DNA of 64,000 nucleotides from positions 90,158 to 154,157 of the forward strand of contig JAFDZM010000024.1 of the NCBI GenBank assembly GCA_018266915.1, read 5' to 3'. A program made the translations under genes and the position numbers. This document shows, in pieces, positions 26,737-36,118 of the stretch (the first letter of the stretch is position 1; each line of letters opens with the position of its first letter). The DNA is from Bacteroidota bacterium. GTDB lineage: Bacteria; Bacteroidota; Bacteroidia; Sphingobacteriales; Sphingobacteriaceae. Below the pieces are notes generated by a model, which was given only the letters and a program-made list of their open reading frames with translations, was not told the origin of the DNA and did no database searches.

Positions 26737-29157
26737 CTCTAAGCCTAACTCTTCGGACAACTGGTTGAAAAGTTGATTGGAGGTAATTGTTTCCGGCTCA
26801 GATTTCCAGTTCCAGTTTTTTATTTCAGGCATATCATCCAGGTTGCTGCATATATAGTTATGATGCTGTTTTAATTTTTCCTGGCAATAGGCCATAAAAG
26901 CGCCAATCCCGTTATGCATGCGGTATACTCTCTTTACCGCCTCCATAGCCAAATGATAACGGCTCATCTGATTGAGTACCGTCATATCAAAGGGCGTAGT
27001 CGTAGTGCCCTCTTCCATAAAGCCTCTCACGTGGAAGCGTGCGGGGAACGGACGGCCGTGAACCAGGTCGTGTATGATGCGCACGTAACCATGAAATGCA
27101 AAGATGACAGGTGCAGCGTCAGTAAACAGTTCATGAAATTGTTCATTGCTCATCCCATGCGGATGGTATTGTTGAGGGGATAATGACATCAGGTCGACCA
27201 CATTCACTACCCGTACCTTTAATTCCGGCAGGTAATGTTTTAATAGCCAGGCTGCAGCTATTGTCTCCAATGTAGGGACGTCCCCGGCACAGGCCAGTAC
27301 CACATCGGGCTCACGGCCATGATCTGTGCTCGCCCATTTCCATACCGAAGCCCCTTTTTCACAATGTTCCACAGCATCATCTATGTTCAGCCATTGCAAT
27401 TCGGGCTGTTTGCCTGCAACTATCAGGTTGACATAATCTTTGCTGCGCAGACAATGATCAGTTACAGATAACAAACTGTTGGCATCAGGCGGCAGGTAAA
27501 TTCGCACCACCGAACTCTTCTTGTTGACTACCGTATCGATAAAGCCAGGGCCCTGGTGACTGTACCCATTATGGTCCTGTCGCCACGCGTGCGATGTCAG
27601 CAAATAGTTCAACGAAGCTACCGGTTTACGCCATGGCAGTTCACGGGCGGTTTTTACCCATTTGGCATATTGGCTGAACATCGAATCAATGATGGTAATA
27701 AATGCCTCATAGCAAGGGAACAAGCCATGCCTGCCGGTAAGTAAATAGCCCTCGAGCCAGCCTTCGCATAAATGCTCACTTAATACTTCCATCACACGGC
27801 CATCGGGCGACAAGCAATCGTCCTTAGTTTCAATCTCTTCCATAAAGCAACGATTGGTTACTTCAAAAACGGATTCGAGCCGGTTAGAGCTTGTCTCATC
27901 CGGGCAAAACAACCGGAAGTTTTTATTGCCGTCATTCAGCTTAAATATATCGCGCAGATAATGCCCCAGGTTACGGGTGCTTTCGGCTTCTTTTATACCG
28001 GGCTCCGGCACTTCAAGTGCATAATCTTTGAAGTCGGGCAGTACAAGGTCTTTCAATAGCATGCCTCCGTTTGCATAGGGCAGGGCGCTCATGCGTTTAT
28101 CACCTTCAGGAGCTAATGCTTTTAATTCGGGGATAAGTTTACCGTCTTTATCAAACAATTCTTCAGGCCGGTAACTGCGCATCCATTGTTCAAGCAACTG
28201 CAATTTGGCGGGATCTTCTTTAACGCCTGCAAGCGGCACCTGGTGCGCCCTGAATGTGCCCTCTATCTGCACTCCATTCCATTCTTTCGGTCCGGTCCAG
28301 CCCTTTGGTGTGCGCAGGATGATCATCGGCCATTTAGTGCATCTTGATGATCCTTCTTCCTTTCTGGCTGTATGTTGTATAGCTTTAATTTTACAATATG
28401 CGTCGTCCAGGGTCCATGACATTACTTCGTGCACAAACATCGGATCACTGCCCTCCACAAAAAGGACATCATAACCATGCCCTTCGAATAGTTGTCGTAA
28501 TTCATCGTCGGACATTCGGGCTAAAATGGTAGGCCCCGATATTTTATAACCATTAAGGTGTAGAATAGGTAACACAGCGCCATCACGGGCAGGGTTCAAA
28601 AATGCAACCGATTTCCAGCTACCGGCCAATGGAGCAGTCTCAGCTTCGCCATCACCAACCACACAGGCAGCTATCAAATCCGGATTGTCAAAAACTGCCC
28701 CAAATGCATGCACCAATGAATAGCCCAGTTCGCCGCCCTCGTGTATAGAACCAGGTGTATGAGCGCTTACATGACTGGGAATTCCGCCGGGCGTCGAAAA
28801 CTGGCGGAACAAATGTTTTATGCCGTCTTCATTTTCAGGCACCGCGGGATATACTTCCGAATAAGTACCTTCAAGATAGGTATTGGCTACAATAGCAGGC
28901 GCACCATGCCCCGGCCCGCAAATGTAAAGCACATCTGCGCCGGTATCCTTAATCAGCCTGTTCAGGTGCACATAAATCAGGTTCAAGCCCGGTGAGGTAC
29001 CCCAATGCCCTAACAAGCGCGGTTTGATATGTTCAGGGCTTAGCGGCTTTTTAAGCAAGGGGTTGTCCTGCAAATAAATTTGTCCGGCAGCCAAATAATT
29101 GGTTGCTCTCCAATAAGCATTGATCAGCTCCAATTCTTTTTCAGATAACTTTCTCAT
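26734..29157 (-). CDS. xfp: Xylulose-5-phosphate/fructose-6-phosphate phosphoketolase
   Basis: 807 residues, full family length. Diagnostic stretches are [38 protein letters not shown] and the thiamine diphosphate site [15 protein letters not shown], with [13 protein letters not shown] in the middle domain. It cleaves xylulose-5-P or fructose-6-P with phosphate to acetyl-phosphate plus glyceraldehyde-3-P or erythrose-4-P. The acetate kinase gene overlaps its start by 17 nt, so acetyl-phosphate can be turned directly into ATP and acetate. This is a redox-neutral source of ATP that suits limited respiration. Confidence 0.96.
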   Translation of the reverse strand: MRKLSEKELELINAYWRATNYLAAGQIYLQDNPLLKKPLSPEHIKPRLLGHWGTSPGLNLIYVHLNRLIKDTGADVLYICGPGHGAPAIVANTYLEGTYSEVYPAVPENEDGIKHLFRQFSTPGGIPSHVSAHTPGSIHEGGELGYSLVHAFGAVFDNPDLIAACVVGDGEAETAPLAGSWKSVAFLNPARDGAVLPILHLNGYKISGPTILARMSDDELRQLFEGHGYDVLFVEGSDPMFVHEVMSWTLDDAYCKIKAIQHTARKEEGSSRCTKWPMIILRTPKGWTGPKEWNGVQIEGTFRAHQVPLAGVKEDPAKLQLLEQWMRSYRPEELFDKDGKLIPELKALAPEGDKRMSALPYANGGMLLKDLVLPDFKDYALEVPEPGIKEAESTRNLGHYLRDIFKLNDGNKNFRLFCPDETSSNRLESVFEVTNRCFMEEIETKDDCLSPDGRVMEVLSEHLCEGWLEGYLLTGRHGLFPCYEAFITIIDSMFSQYAKWVKTARELPWRKPVASLNYLLTSHAWRQDHNGYSHQGPGFIDTVVNKKSSVVRIYLPPDANSLLSVTDHCLRSKDYVNLIVAGKQPELQWLNIDDAVEHCEKGASVWKWASTDHGREPDVVLACAGDVPTLETIAAAWLLKHYLPELKVRVVNVVDLMSLSPQQYHPHGMSNEQFHELFTDAAPVIFAFHGYVRIIHDLVHGRPFPARFHVRGFMEEGTTTTPFDMTVLNQMSRYHLAMEAVKRVYRMHNGIGAFMAYCQEKLKQHHNYICSNLDDMPEIKNWNWKSEPETITSNQLFNQLSEELGLE

Positions 29158-30349
29158 GATCTTGACCGATAAGTTCTTTGCTAATAAGTTGTTGCGTGTG
29201 GTTGGCTATCATCCATTCTTCATTTGTAGGGATCACTTCTACAGTTACCCTGCTGTCGATAGGTGATATCACACGGTGATTTTCATAGTTCGATTTATGG
29301 TAGATGGAAATGCCCAGAAACTCGAGACCTTCACAGATACGTTCGCGTATAGTTGCAGAATTTTCACCTATGCCGCCTGTGAATATCAACATGTCCAGTC
29401 CACCCATAGCCGCAGCCAAAGCACCGATGAACTTTTTAGCCTGGTAGCAGAAAAGATTGATCGCCTCGGTTGCTTTTTCGTCTGTTGGTTCATTTTTTAA
29501 TAATTCCTGCATATCACCTGTACCTGCGATGGCCTTTAGTCCCGCATGCTGGCTTAGTAATTCATCCACATCAGACACACACATATTGGTGCGCTTTAAA
29601 AGGAAAAGTACTACACCCGGATCGAGGTCACCCGAACGGGTGCTCATAACCAGCCCACCCATCGGGCTCATGCCCATCGTTGTATCTATACTTTTGCCAT
29701 TTTTTACCGCTGCCATGCTTGACCCACTGCCCAGGTGCGCTATGATGATCTTTTTCTTATCTACCTGCACATCGGTAAGCTTACTCAAAACATACTCGTA
29801 GGATAAGCCATGGAATCCATAGCGCATCAGGCCTTCTTTTTTATAGATCAAAGGCAAAGGATAATATTTAGCACAGTTGGGCATACCGGCATGAAACGAA
29901 GTATCATAGCAAACTATTTGTGGTAACCCGCCAAAGGCTTCCCTGAATAGTTTTATAGCGGTGATTTCTTCGGGCAGGTGATTGGGGGCCAGGTAGATAT
30001 AATTGTTTAACTCTGCAATGAGCCCATCGTTAACAAGTTCTGTATCATGCCTGTGGGGCCCCCCAAGCACCAACCTATGCCCAATGGCTGCGAGAGGATA
30101 TTTATGTTGATTAGTTTTTAGCCAACTCAAAACCTCTTTAATAGCGGTATCCTGGCTGTTATAAAACTTCAGGTCTTTCTTCAGGATCTTATCGTACTTG
30201 TCCTTTATTTTGAACGACCCCACAGTGGTAGCTATATGGGTGATAGCCCCCGATAATTCAGGCATTAGGGAATTGGCTTCATATAAGCTGAATTTTAAAC
30301 TGGAGGAGCCACAGTTTAAGGTTAAAATAAACTTCTCCTGATGTTTCAT
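29141..30349 (-). CDS. ackA: Acetate kinase
   Basis: 402 residues, full length. Motifs are [13 protein letters not shown] at the N-terminus, [29 protein letters not shown] and the C-terminal [14 protein letters not shown]. It transfers phosphate from acetyl-phosphate to ADP. As first gene of the ackA-xfp operon it drains the product of phosphoketolase. Upstream are two imperfect copies of the regulon palindrome (30423-30434 and 30445-30456). Confidence 0.96.
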   Translation of the reverse strand: MKHQEKFILTLNCGSSSLKFSLYEANSLMPELSGAITHIATTVGSFKIKDKYDKILKKDLKFYNSQDTAIKEVLSWLKTNQHKYPLAAIGHRLVLGGPHRHDTELVNDGLIAELNNYIYLAPNHLPEEITAIKLFREAFGGLPQIVCYDTSFHAGMPNCAKYYPLPLIYKKEGLMRYGFHGLSYEYVLSKLTDVQVDKKKIIIAHLGSGSSMAAVKNGKSIDTTMGMSPMGGLVMSTRSGDLDPGVVLFLLKRTNMCVSDVDELLSQHAGLKAIAGTGDMQELLKNEPTDEKATEAINLFCYQAKKFIGALAAAMGGLDMLIFTGGIGENSATIRERICEGLEFLGISIYHKSNYENHRVISPIDSRVTVEVIPTNEEWMIANHTQQLISKELIGQDHEKVI

Positions 30350-30422
30350 GTTTGAGTTTTTGTTAGCTGACCTTTTCTGGTCTTCGCCTCACAAAACTCA
30401 GGTAATTAATACATCGGGCGAA

Positions 30423-30456
30423 TGACGCCAGACAATACAAAAAATGCTTTTGGTCA
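30423..30456. promoter_or_regulatory. Two degenerate FNR/CRP-type sites upstream of ackA
   Basis: TGACGCCAGACA (30423-30434, one mismatch in the right half, centred 79.5 nt before the ackA ATG) and TGCTTTTGGTCA (30445-30456, left half degraded). Their centres are 22 bp apart, as in the two intact pairs. The match is weaker than elsewhere, so binding is less sure. Confidence 0.4.
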
Positions 30457-32997
30457 CTTTTTTACTCTTTTTTTAAGACTGCGGTAAAACCACCTTTTAG
30501 CCAGCTCAGCCGAAAAAAGATAAAGGCCTACGATGAGCAACATCCACCAGTAATATTGTAAGGGGAGGGGGGTAAAACCCATCCAGTTTGCCAGGGGTAA
30601 CGCAGGAATAAGCAAAACAAAAATCAGCACTAAAATGGTAGCAATAGATAACAATTTGCCCGGAAGACTTTTAAAAAACGGCAGCCTGGTACGCACCACC
30701 AATACGATCAAAATAGCAGATATAACCGACTCTGTAAACCAGCCGGTTTGGAACGCTTTTTCTTTGGTATGCATGATGAATAACAGCAAACCAAAGGTCA
30801 GGTAATCAAATACTGAACTTAATAAACCAAATATTACCATAAAGCGGCGTATAAAACCGAGGTCCCATCGTTGGGGCGATTGAATATTGATATCATCTAC
30901 CTTGTCGGCAGCAATGGCCATCTCAGGGAAATCGGTCAGCAGGTTGGTGAGCAATATTTGCTTGGGCAGCAGCGGTAAAAAAGGCATCATTAAGGATGCC
31001 CCTGCCATACTGAACATATTGCCAAAATTGGCGCTGGTAGCCATAAAAATGTATTTCATGGTATTGGTGAAGGTTTTGCGGCCCTCCACTATGCCGTCAA
31101 CCAGCACATCCAGGCTATTGCTTAGTAACACAATTTCTGCAGCTTCTTTGGCCACATCAACGGCGGTATTTACGGATATACCAACATCGGCAATATGCAG
31201 TGCAGGGGCATCATTAATTCCATCTCCCATAAAGCCAACCACAAAACCCGCTCTTTTCAAAATAGCGATGATGCGCTCTTTCTGATCAGGCTCCACTTCT
31301 GCAAATATGTCTATGGCCTTTGCTTTGTGTAATAGGCCCACATTGTTCATCTTGTGCAGTTGGGCACCTGTTACGATGTTTGGCTGACTTAGCCCTACCT
31401 GCAGCGCCAGGCTTTTAGCAACCAGCGCATTATCGCCCGTGATAATTTTTAAGCTGACGCCAAGTTCATTCAATTTCTTAATAGTTGCATCAATACCAGG
31501 CTTGGGCGGATCGAACAAAGCGATGAAACCGAGAAATATCATATCCTGTTCATCGTCCCTTGTAATTTTATATTCTTTGTCAATATTCTTATAGGCTACC
31601 CCCAGTGTCCGGAAACCGGAACTGCTAAGCTGCTGGTATTGCTCGTCTATTTGCTTACGGTAAGTTGCAATGTCGTCTATTCCTTTTGCTGTTTCAACCT
31701 TACTGCAAATACCCAATACCGCATTCAAAGCTCCTTTGGTGATTGCAATAATTTCAGCACCATTGGTTATCTGAACCGTGAGGCGCTTGCGGTTAAAGTC
31801 GTATGGTATTTCAGTGATAGCTGTAAATGATTCTGATCGTTGCTGATACGATTGACAAATGGCAGCATCTACCGGGTTATGAAATCCCTGTTGCAACGAG
31901 GCGTTCAGCCAGGCGTATTGTAATACTTTATAATTATGATTCCCATCAATATCAAGTGCATCTTTTAGTTTGACTTTCCCTTCGGTTATTGTTCCCGTTT
32001 TATCCGAACACAGGATATTCATGCTCCCGAAATTTTCTATCGATGACAGCCGTTTCACGATCACCTGTTTGCGGGCCATCCGCCGGGCACCTGTTGAAAG
32101 GTTTACGCTGATAATAGCCGGTAAAAGCTGGGGAGTAAGACCAACAGCCAATGCCAGCGAGAACAGGAATGAATCTAAAACAGGTTTGTGCAAATAAACA
32201 TTTACAGCAAATATGATGAAGACGAGTAACAGCGTGACTTCCATCAGCATATAACCAAACCTGCGTATACCCCGCTCAAAGTCTGTTTCGGGTGCTTTAT
32301 GCAATAAGTCAGAGGATATTTTGCCAAATTCGGTTTGCCGCCCTGTTTTTATGACTAAGGCCGTAGCCTTGCCGCTTATAACGTGCGATCCCATAAACAG
32401 CGAATTACTGCGTTTGGAAAGTTGTATTTCGGCAGAAAGTATACCGCTACTTTTCTCAACCGGATAAGTTTCACCCGTAAAAGCCGCTTCATCTACAAAT
32501 ATTTCCTGCGACTCGATGATCAGGCTGTCACCGGGAATAATATCACCGGCAGTGAGGTAAATAATGTCTCCGGGAACTGCCCGCTCCATTGGTATTTCCT
32601 TTTTATCGCCATCGCGCAAAACGGAGCAATTGAGTTGCACCAGCTTCATCAATTCATTAACAGCGTTGGCTGCACCTTTCTCCTGCCAGAAGCTCAGCAG
32701 ACTACTGATCAGCACAATCACCAGGATAATGACCGTGTCTGTTACATCACCTAATCTGGCTGATAATAAGGCAGCAGCAATAAGCAATAAGGTGATCGGG
32801 CTTTTAAATTGTGACAGGAAGAGCATTAGTGCCGAAACCCTCTTTTTGGATTTGATGGTATTAAGCCCGTATTGTTTTAACCGTTCATCCGCCTCCTTGC
32901 TTGTAAGGCCACTAATACGGCAGGACAATTTATTGAAGGCATCATCGACTGACAGGTGCCAGAAGTGCGAAAGCTCATCAGTTTCTAAATGATTCAA
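30454..32997 (-). CDS. mgtA: Mg2+-importing-type P-type ATPase (MgtA/MgtB family)
   Basis: 847 residues, P3B ATPase layout. An N-terminal cation-ATPase domain precedes TGETYPVEK (actuator), the phosphorylation site DKTGTITEGKVKL and GDGINDAPALHIADVG. About ten helices are present, six of them after residue 650. The family brings Mg2+ into the cytoplasm in enteric bacteria; its role in Bacteroidota is less certain. It starts 12 nt after a universal stress protein gene and is probably co-transcribed with it from the promoter that carries the palindrome at 33883. Hypoxic control of an Mg2+-type ATPase is unexpected. Confidence 0.9.
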   Translation of the reverse strand: MNHLETDELSHFWHLSVDDAFNKLSCRISGLTSKEADERLKQYGLNTIKSKKRVSALMLFLSQFKSPITLLLIAAALLSARLGDVTDTVIILVIVLISSLLSFWQEKGAANAVNELMKLVQLNCSVLRDGDKKEIPMERAVPGDIIYLTAGDIIPGDSLIIESQEIFVDEAAFTGETYPVEKSSGILSAEIQLSKRSNSLFMGSHVISGKATALVIKTGRQTEFGKISSDLLHKAPETDFERGIRRFGYMLMEVTLLLVFIIFAVNVYLHKPVLDSFLFSLALAVGLTPQLLPAIISVNLSTGARRMARKQVIVKRLSSIENFGSMNILCSDKTGTITEGKVKLKDALDIDGNHNYKVLQYAWLNASLQQGFHNPVDAAICQSYQQRSESFTAITEIPYDFNRKRLTVQITNGAEIIAITKGALNAVLGICSKVETAKGIDDIATYRKQIDEQYQQLSSSGFRTLGVAYKNIDKEYKITRDDEQDMIFLGFIALFDPPKPGIDATIKKLNELGVSLKIITGDNALVAKSLALQVGLSQPNIVTGAQLHKMNNVGLLHKAKAIDIFAEVEPDQKERIIAILKRAGFVVGFMGDGINDAPALHIADVGISVNTAVDVAKEAAEIVLLSNSLDVLVDGIVEGRKTFTNTMKYIFMATSANFGNMFSMAGASLMMPFLPLLPKQILLTNLLTDFPEMAIAADKVDDINIQSPQRWDLGFIRRFMVIFGLLSSVFDYLTFGLLLFIMHTKEKAFQTGWFTESVISAILIVLVVRTRLPFFKSLPGKLLSIATILVLIFVLLIPALPLANWMGFTPLPLQYYWWMLLIVGLYLFSAELAKRWFYRSLKKRVKK

Positions 32998-33009
32998 GGC
33001 TGGGATAAT

Positions 33010-33819
33010 TTACAAAGGAAACACCATTACAGGCACCGGAATGTTTTCTGGCATACAGCTTTCGATCGCTCTGCCAAATATTTCCTCAAAATGAAACCGG
33101 TGATTAACCAAAGCTAACAAATCTGCCTGTAAATCATTGATTATAACTCCAATAGCGACATTTAAATTGCGTTCCCTTATATTATTAAAGTATATCCTGT
33201 CATAACTTGCCTGGCTGGCTATTTCATTCTCGAATAATGACATGGCATACTTTTCATCCAATGGCGGTAAATTTTTCGCGGACAGGTGTTCGAGTATAAG
33301 GTTAGCTTCGTAATCTCTCGTAAACTCTATAAGGAATTTCAATACCGACCTTCGGCAGTAACGCATATCTACTGCATAAGCTACGTTTTCAAAATTTCTC
33401 TTTTTGTAATTATCTGGTATTAAAAGCAAAGGGCAGCCCACACGATTGATAACTGATTGAATATTTATGTTGCACAGTAGTTGGTGTGTAATATGGGTTT
33501 CGATCCCCTTTATCATTAGCCAAATGTCCTTTCTGATCACCAGTTCAGCTATGTCTTTTTCCGAATATGCGCTGGCATCAACATCCCATCGCACCGGCTT
33601 AAATTCATCATCTAAATCAATAGGCGCTTCCCGAAAATTTATGCCTGCATTTCTGTGAGCCCCCGCTTCGACCAGGCATTTTGAAGCTTTCAGCTTTTCT
33701 TCGCTGACAAGGTTCAAAACCAACAAATCGGCCTTCGCCTTTTTGGCAATTGCTAAAGCGAACTCTTCTGCATTCGCTGCTTCCCCCGAGTCGTCATCAA
33801 ATACAAGTATTGTTCTCAT
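33010..33819 (-). CDS. Universal stress protein family, divergent
   Basis: 269 residues. The N-terminus MRTILVFDDDSGEAANAEEF and the alternating strand-helix pattern fit two UspA-like domains. The G-x2-G-x9-G(S/T) ATP loop seen in the other Usp of this window is not visible, so this copy probably does not bind ATP. It is the first gene of a unit with the Mg2+-type ATPase and has a palindrome centred about 70 nt upstream of its start. Confidence 0.82.
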   Translation of the reverse strand: MRTILVFDDDSGEAANAEEFALAIAKKAKADLLVLNLVSEEKLKASKCLVEAGAHRNAGINFREAPIDLDDEFKPVRWDVDASAYSEKDIAELVIRKDIWLMIKGIETHITHQLLCNINIQSVINRVGCPLLLIPDNYKKRNFENVAYAVDMRYCRRSVLKFLIEFTRDYEANLILEHLSAKNLPPLDEKYAMSLFENEIASQASYDRIYFNNIRERNLNVAIGVIINDLQADLLALVNHRFHFEEIFGRAIESCMPENIPVPVMVFPL

Positions 33820-33882
33820 AGCCAGCTAAAAATCAGACGTGAAATTTTTTATAAAACTGGCGAAATAAAGCGCGGATAAAAA

Positions 33883-33894
33883 TGATGCCGGTCA
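33883..33894. promoter_or_regulatory. FNR/CRP-type palindrome upstream of usp-mgtA
   Basis: AAATGATGCCGGTCATCATTT, core TGAT-N4-GTCA with extended symmetry, centred about 70 nt before the start at 33819 (minus strand). It is the last site of the cluster in window order. Confidence 0.65.
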
Positions 33895-33912
33895 TCATTT
33901 AATATGATGGGG

Positions 33913-33929
33913 AACATGCTTTGCATGTT
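33913..33929. promoter_or_regulatory. Perfect 7-bp inverted repeat of unknown role
   Basis: AACATGC, TTT, GCATGTT. It lies upstream of the usp-mgtA promoter region and differs from the regulon palindrome. It may be an operator for another regulator or a chance dyad. Confidence 0.3.
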
Positions 33930-34003
33930 AAGGAGAAAATTCAGGTTGTTCGCAAAAACTCAAAACATGGTCTGGGAGAGGAATTTTATTGTGACTAAAA
34001 ATA

Positions 34004-34040
34004 AAAAACCCTCATAAGTGGCCTACTTATAAGGGTTTTT
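34004..34040 (-). terminator. Rho-independent terminator after tRNA-Lys
   Basis: Arms AAAACCCTCATAAGT and ACTTATAAGGGTTTT enclose a 5-nt loop, with T residues following on the minus strand. It lies 12 nt past the 3' end of tRNA-Lys. The dyad is nearly symmetric and could also work on the plus strand. Confidence 0.8.
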
Positions 34041-34051
34041 GAATTTTCCAG

Positions 34052-34124
34052 TGATCCTGCTGGGACTCGAACCCAGGACCCCAACATTAAAAGTGTTATG
34101 CTCTACCGGCTGAGCTACAGAATC
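34052..34124 (-). tRNA. tRNA-Lys (anticodon TTT)
   Basis: 73 nt on the minus strand. The acceptor arms are GATTCTG and CAGGATC, with A as discriminator. The D arm is GCTCAGCCGGTAGAGC, the anticodon stem-loop is TAACA-CTTTTAA-TGTTG and the T arm is CTGGGTTCGAGTCCCAG. All stems pair. CCA is not encoded. A terminator follows directly. Confidence 0.95.
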
Positions 34125-34235
34125 AACTTATACGTTTCCGTTAAAGTGGTGCAAATATAGAGTTTATTGATATTGCTTGCAAACCTATTTTAAATAAATT
34201 TTAAAGTGCGAAATAATGGCTTAATAACCAGTAAG

Positions 34236-35243
34236 CTACATTTTAAAAATGCCGATTTTTCCGCCGTTTCCAGCTAATAGAACAAGTTTTCCGTGTTTGG
34301 CTTTGCGACAAACGTTGAAGCTGTTATCGTCTATTTTCGTCCAGGTTTTGCCTCCGTCGGTTGTTAAGTTGCTGCCGGGAGTACCGGTTGAGAGAAAAAT
34401 TTCGCCTGAAATATTCTCTACGCATGACTGAAACCCTGCCGGGCCAGGGTTTGCGGATTTAATCAAATTAGAATGATTAGTGAGATATGATGCAACCGAA
34501 TCTGTTTTTTTATCATCAGCATAGTCGCCCCCAACAAAAACTCTCGATGAACCGTTGGCAGACCATGCGAAGGAAAATGCACCCTGGCTTGATTTGCCGG
34601 ATAGGATAGGCAAAGGAGAATAATCCCATAAATTGCTGCTGGGGGTATACTCAAGCAGCCTGCTTCTGGTGCCGCCGGTGACTATATTTAATTTGTTTCT
34701 TTCAACTCTTAAACAGGTGCCGCTGGCCGCAAAAGCTGCTTCATCCCGAATGGCATTTGGACATTTTCTGAATGGCTCCCATCTTTCTCCACCGTCTTTG
34801 GTTTGTAGTAATACAAATTTTCCATCTATCGGGTCGCCCAGTGCGTATCCGTTTATCCGGTCAGAGAAATCCATTGCGTCCAGAAAAACGGCGGTATCTA
34901 TGGTTTTATAATTTACTTTCCAGTTTTGTCCGCCATCTGTTGTTTTCAGGATCACTGCAGGTGTGCCCGAACTCATTATAATAGCTTCCCTGGATGAAAA
35001 GGCTTCAATATCCCTGAAGTCGGATTTTTCAAAACCTTTCACCTGTAGCCAGTCCCAGGTTTTTCCGCCGTCTTTGGTTATGGCTATGGTTCCCTTGCTA
35101 CCACTTATCCAGGCTACTTTATCGTCAACCACGGATAATCCGCGGATACTGGCTTGATTGCCTTGCTGCAATACTTCAACATGCTGTGCCTTCAAACTCA
35201 AAGCCAAGGCTGACAGGAGTAGTAATAATAGTGATCGTTTCAT
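34236..35243 (-). CDS. Exported Ycf48-like / BNR-repeat beta-propeller protein
   Basis: 335 residues. A signal peptide at 1-19 (LLLLLLSALALSLKA) is followed by repeats of the form TxDGGKTW (ITKDGGKTWDW, KTTDGGQNWKV, QTKDGGERWEP, TTDGGKTWTK), the Asp-box pattern of Ycf48/sialidase-type propellers. In Bacteroidota such proteins are annotated as photosystem-assembly-like or oxidoreductase; the true function is not known. The start overlaps the stop of the DUF2147 gene by 4 nt (ATGA), so the two are one operon. Confidence 0.85.
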   Translation of the reverse strand: MKRSLLLLLLSALALSLKAQHVEVLQQGNQASIRGLSVVDDKVAWISGSKGTIAITKDGGKTWDWLQVKGFEKSDFRDIEAFSSREAIIMSSGTPAVILKTTDGGQNWKVNYKTIDTAVFLDAMDFSDRINGYALGDPIDGKFVLLQTKDGGERWEPFRKCPNAIRDEAAFAASGTCLRVERNKLNIVTGGTRSRLLEYTPSSNLWDYSPLPILSGKSSQGAFSFAWSANGSSRVFVGGDYADDKKTDSVASYLTNHSNLIKSANPGPAGFQSCVENISGEIFLSTGTPGSNLTTDGGKTWTKIDDNSFNVCRKAKHGKLVLLAGNGGKIGIFKM

Positions 35244-35677
35244 TTTACACGAGTCCAGGTTACAGAGCGACCGAATAACGATATGCCGATATAGCCGCGT
35301 ATGGTTAATGTATTACCGTCGAGGGTCATCTTACAATTATAGGTTTTGCCATTCTTAGGGTCGTAAACGGTACCTCCCGAATATACGTTATCGCCGTCAA
35401 AAGTAAAATCTTTTAGCAGCTCTAATCCCAGGTCAGGGCGTGAACGCAATGCTGGATCAGGATTATTTTTATCTGTTTTAGGCTTACCGTTTTCATCATT
35501 CGGAACTTTTATCCAGTCAAGTTTGCCAAAAAATTTATCGCCGCGTTTGTAGATCAAAATATGGTCCTGGCCGTTTGAGTTAGCCCATGACCCTAATATC
35601 GCATCGGCCTTTTGTGCCCATGCGCTGCAGCTAAAAAATGCCAGCAGTAATATCAAAACAACTTTTTTATCCCCCAT
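35240..35677 (-). CDS. DUF2147 family secreted protein
   Basis: 145 residues. A signal peptide at about 1-21 ends at CSAWA. The mature part has LGSWAN near the start, KTYNCKMTLDGNTLTIRGY and a terminal SLFGRSVTWTRV, the pattern of DUF2147. This small beta-barrel family occurs in the periplasm of Bacteroidota and Proteobacteria and has no established role. It is co-translated with the propeller gene downstream. Confidence 0.88.
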   Translation of the reverse strand: MGDKKVVLILLLAFFSCSAWAQKADAILGSWANSNGQDHILIYKRGDKFFGKLDWIKVPNDENGKPKTDKNNPDPALRSRPDLGLELLKDFTFDGDNVYSGGTVYDPKNGKTYNCKMTLDGNTLTIRGYIGISLFGRSVTWTRVK

Positions 35678-35794
35678 AGTTCAGTTAAAATCGGTTTTCC
35701 TAAGTTAGCCTTTATGACTGTTTTTACAAAGCAGGCTATTTTTAATATTTATTTTAGCGATACGGCATAAAAAATTATATTTGCAACCCTAAAT

Positions 35795-35878
35795 GCCCGG
35801 ATGGCGAAATTGGTAAACGTTGCGGTCTCAGAAGCCGTTGAGAATTGTCTCTTGAGAGTTCGAGTCTCTCTTCGGGCA
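35795..35878 (+). tRNA. tRNA-Leu (anticodon CAG)
   Basis: 84 nt with the long variable arm of class II tRNAs. The acceptor arms are GCCCGGA and TTCGGGC with discriminator A. The anticodon stem-loop is GCGGT-CTCAGAA-GCCGT and the T arm is GAGAGTTCGAGTCTCTC. CCA is not encoded directly. Confidence 0.93.
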
Positions 35879-35888
35879 CACCATCTTT

Positions 35889-35960
35889 AGATATGAGATG
35901 TGAGATTTTAGATTTGAGATGTTTGGTCTCAATTCTAAATCTAATATCTCATATCTTTTT
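35889..35960 (+). terminator. Large hairpin with T-run between the two tRNA-Leu genes
   Basis: Arms at 35889-35919 (AGATATGAGATGTGAG...) and 35927-35956 (...ATCTCATATCT) are near reverse complements and are followed by six or more T residues. It probably ends transcription from tRNA-Leu(CAG). The AGATATGAGAT unit also looks like a dispersed repeat of this kind of genome. Confidence 0.6.
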
Positions 35961-35963
35961 TAT

Positions 35964-36047
35964 GCCCGGGTGGCGAAATTGGTAGACGCACCATCTTGAG
36001 GGGGTGGCATCCGTAAGGTTGTACGAGTTCGAATCTCGTTCCGGGCA
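35964..36047 (+). tRNA. tRNA-Leu (anticodon GAG), probable attachment site
   Basis: 84 nt. The acceptor arms are GCCCGGG and TCCGGGC with A as discriminator. The anticodon stem-loop is CCATC-TTGAGGG-GGTGG with a class II variable arm, and the T arm is ACGAGTTCGAATCTCGT. A tyrosine recombinase gene begins 71 nt after its 3' end and reads away from it, the usual picture of integration into a tRNA 3' end. No second copy of the 3' end sequence was seen in the rest of the window. Confidence 0.93.
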
Positions 36048-36118
36048 CTAATAAAACATCAAATAAAGCTCAAAAACGCACTTTAGAAAAGGCGGGGTCG
36101 GAACCGGGTGTAAAAAGT

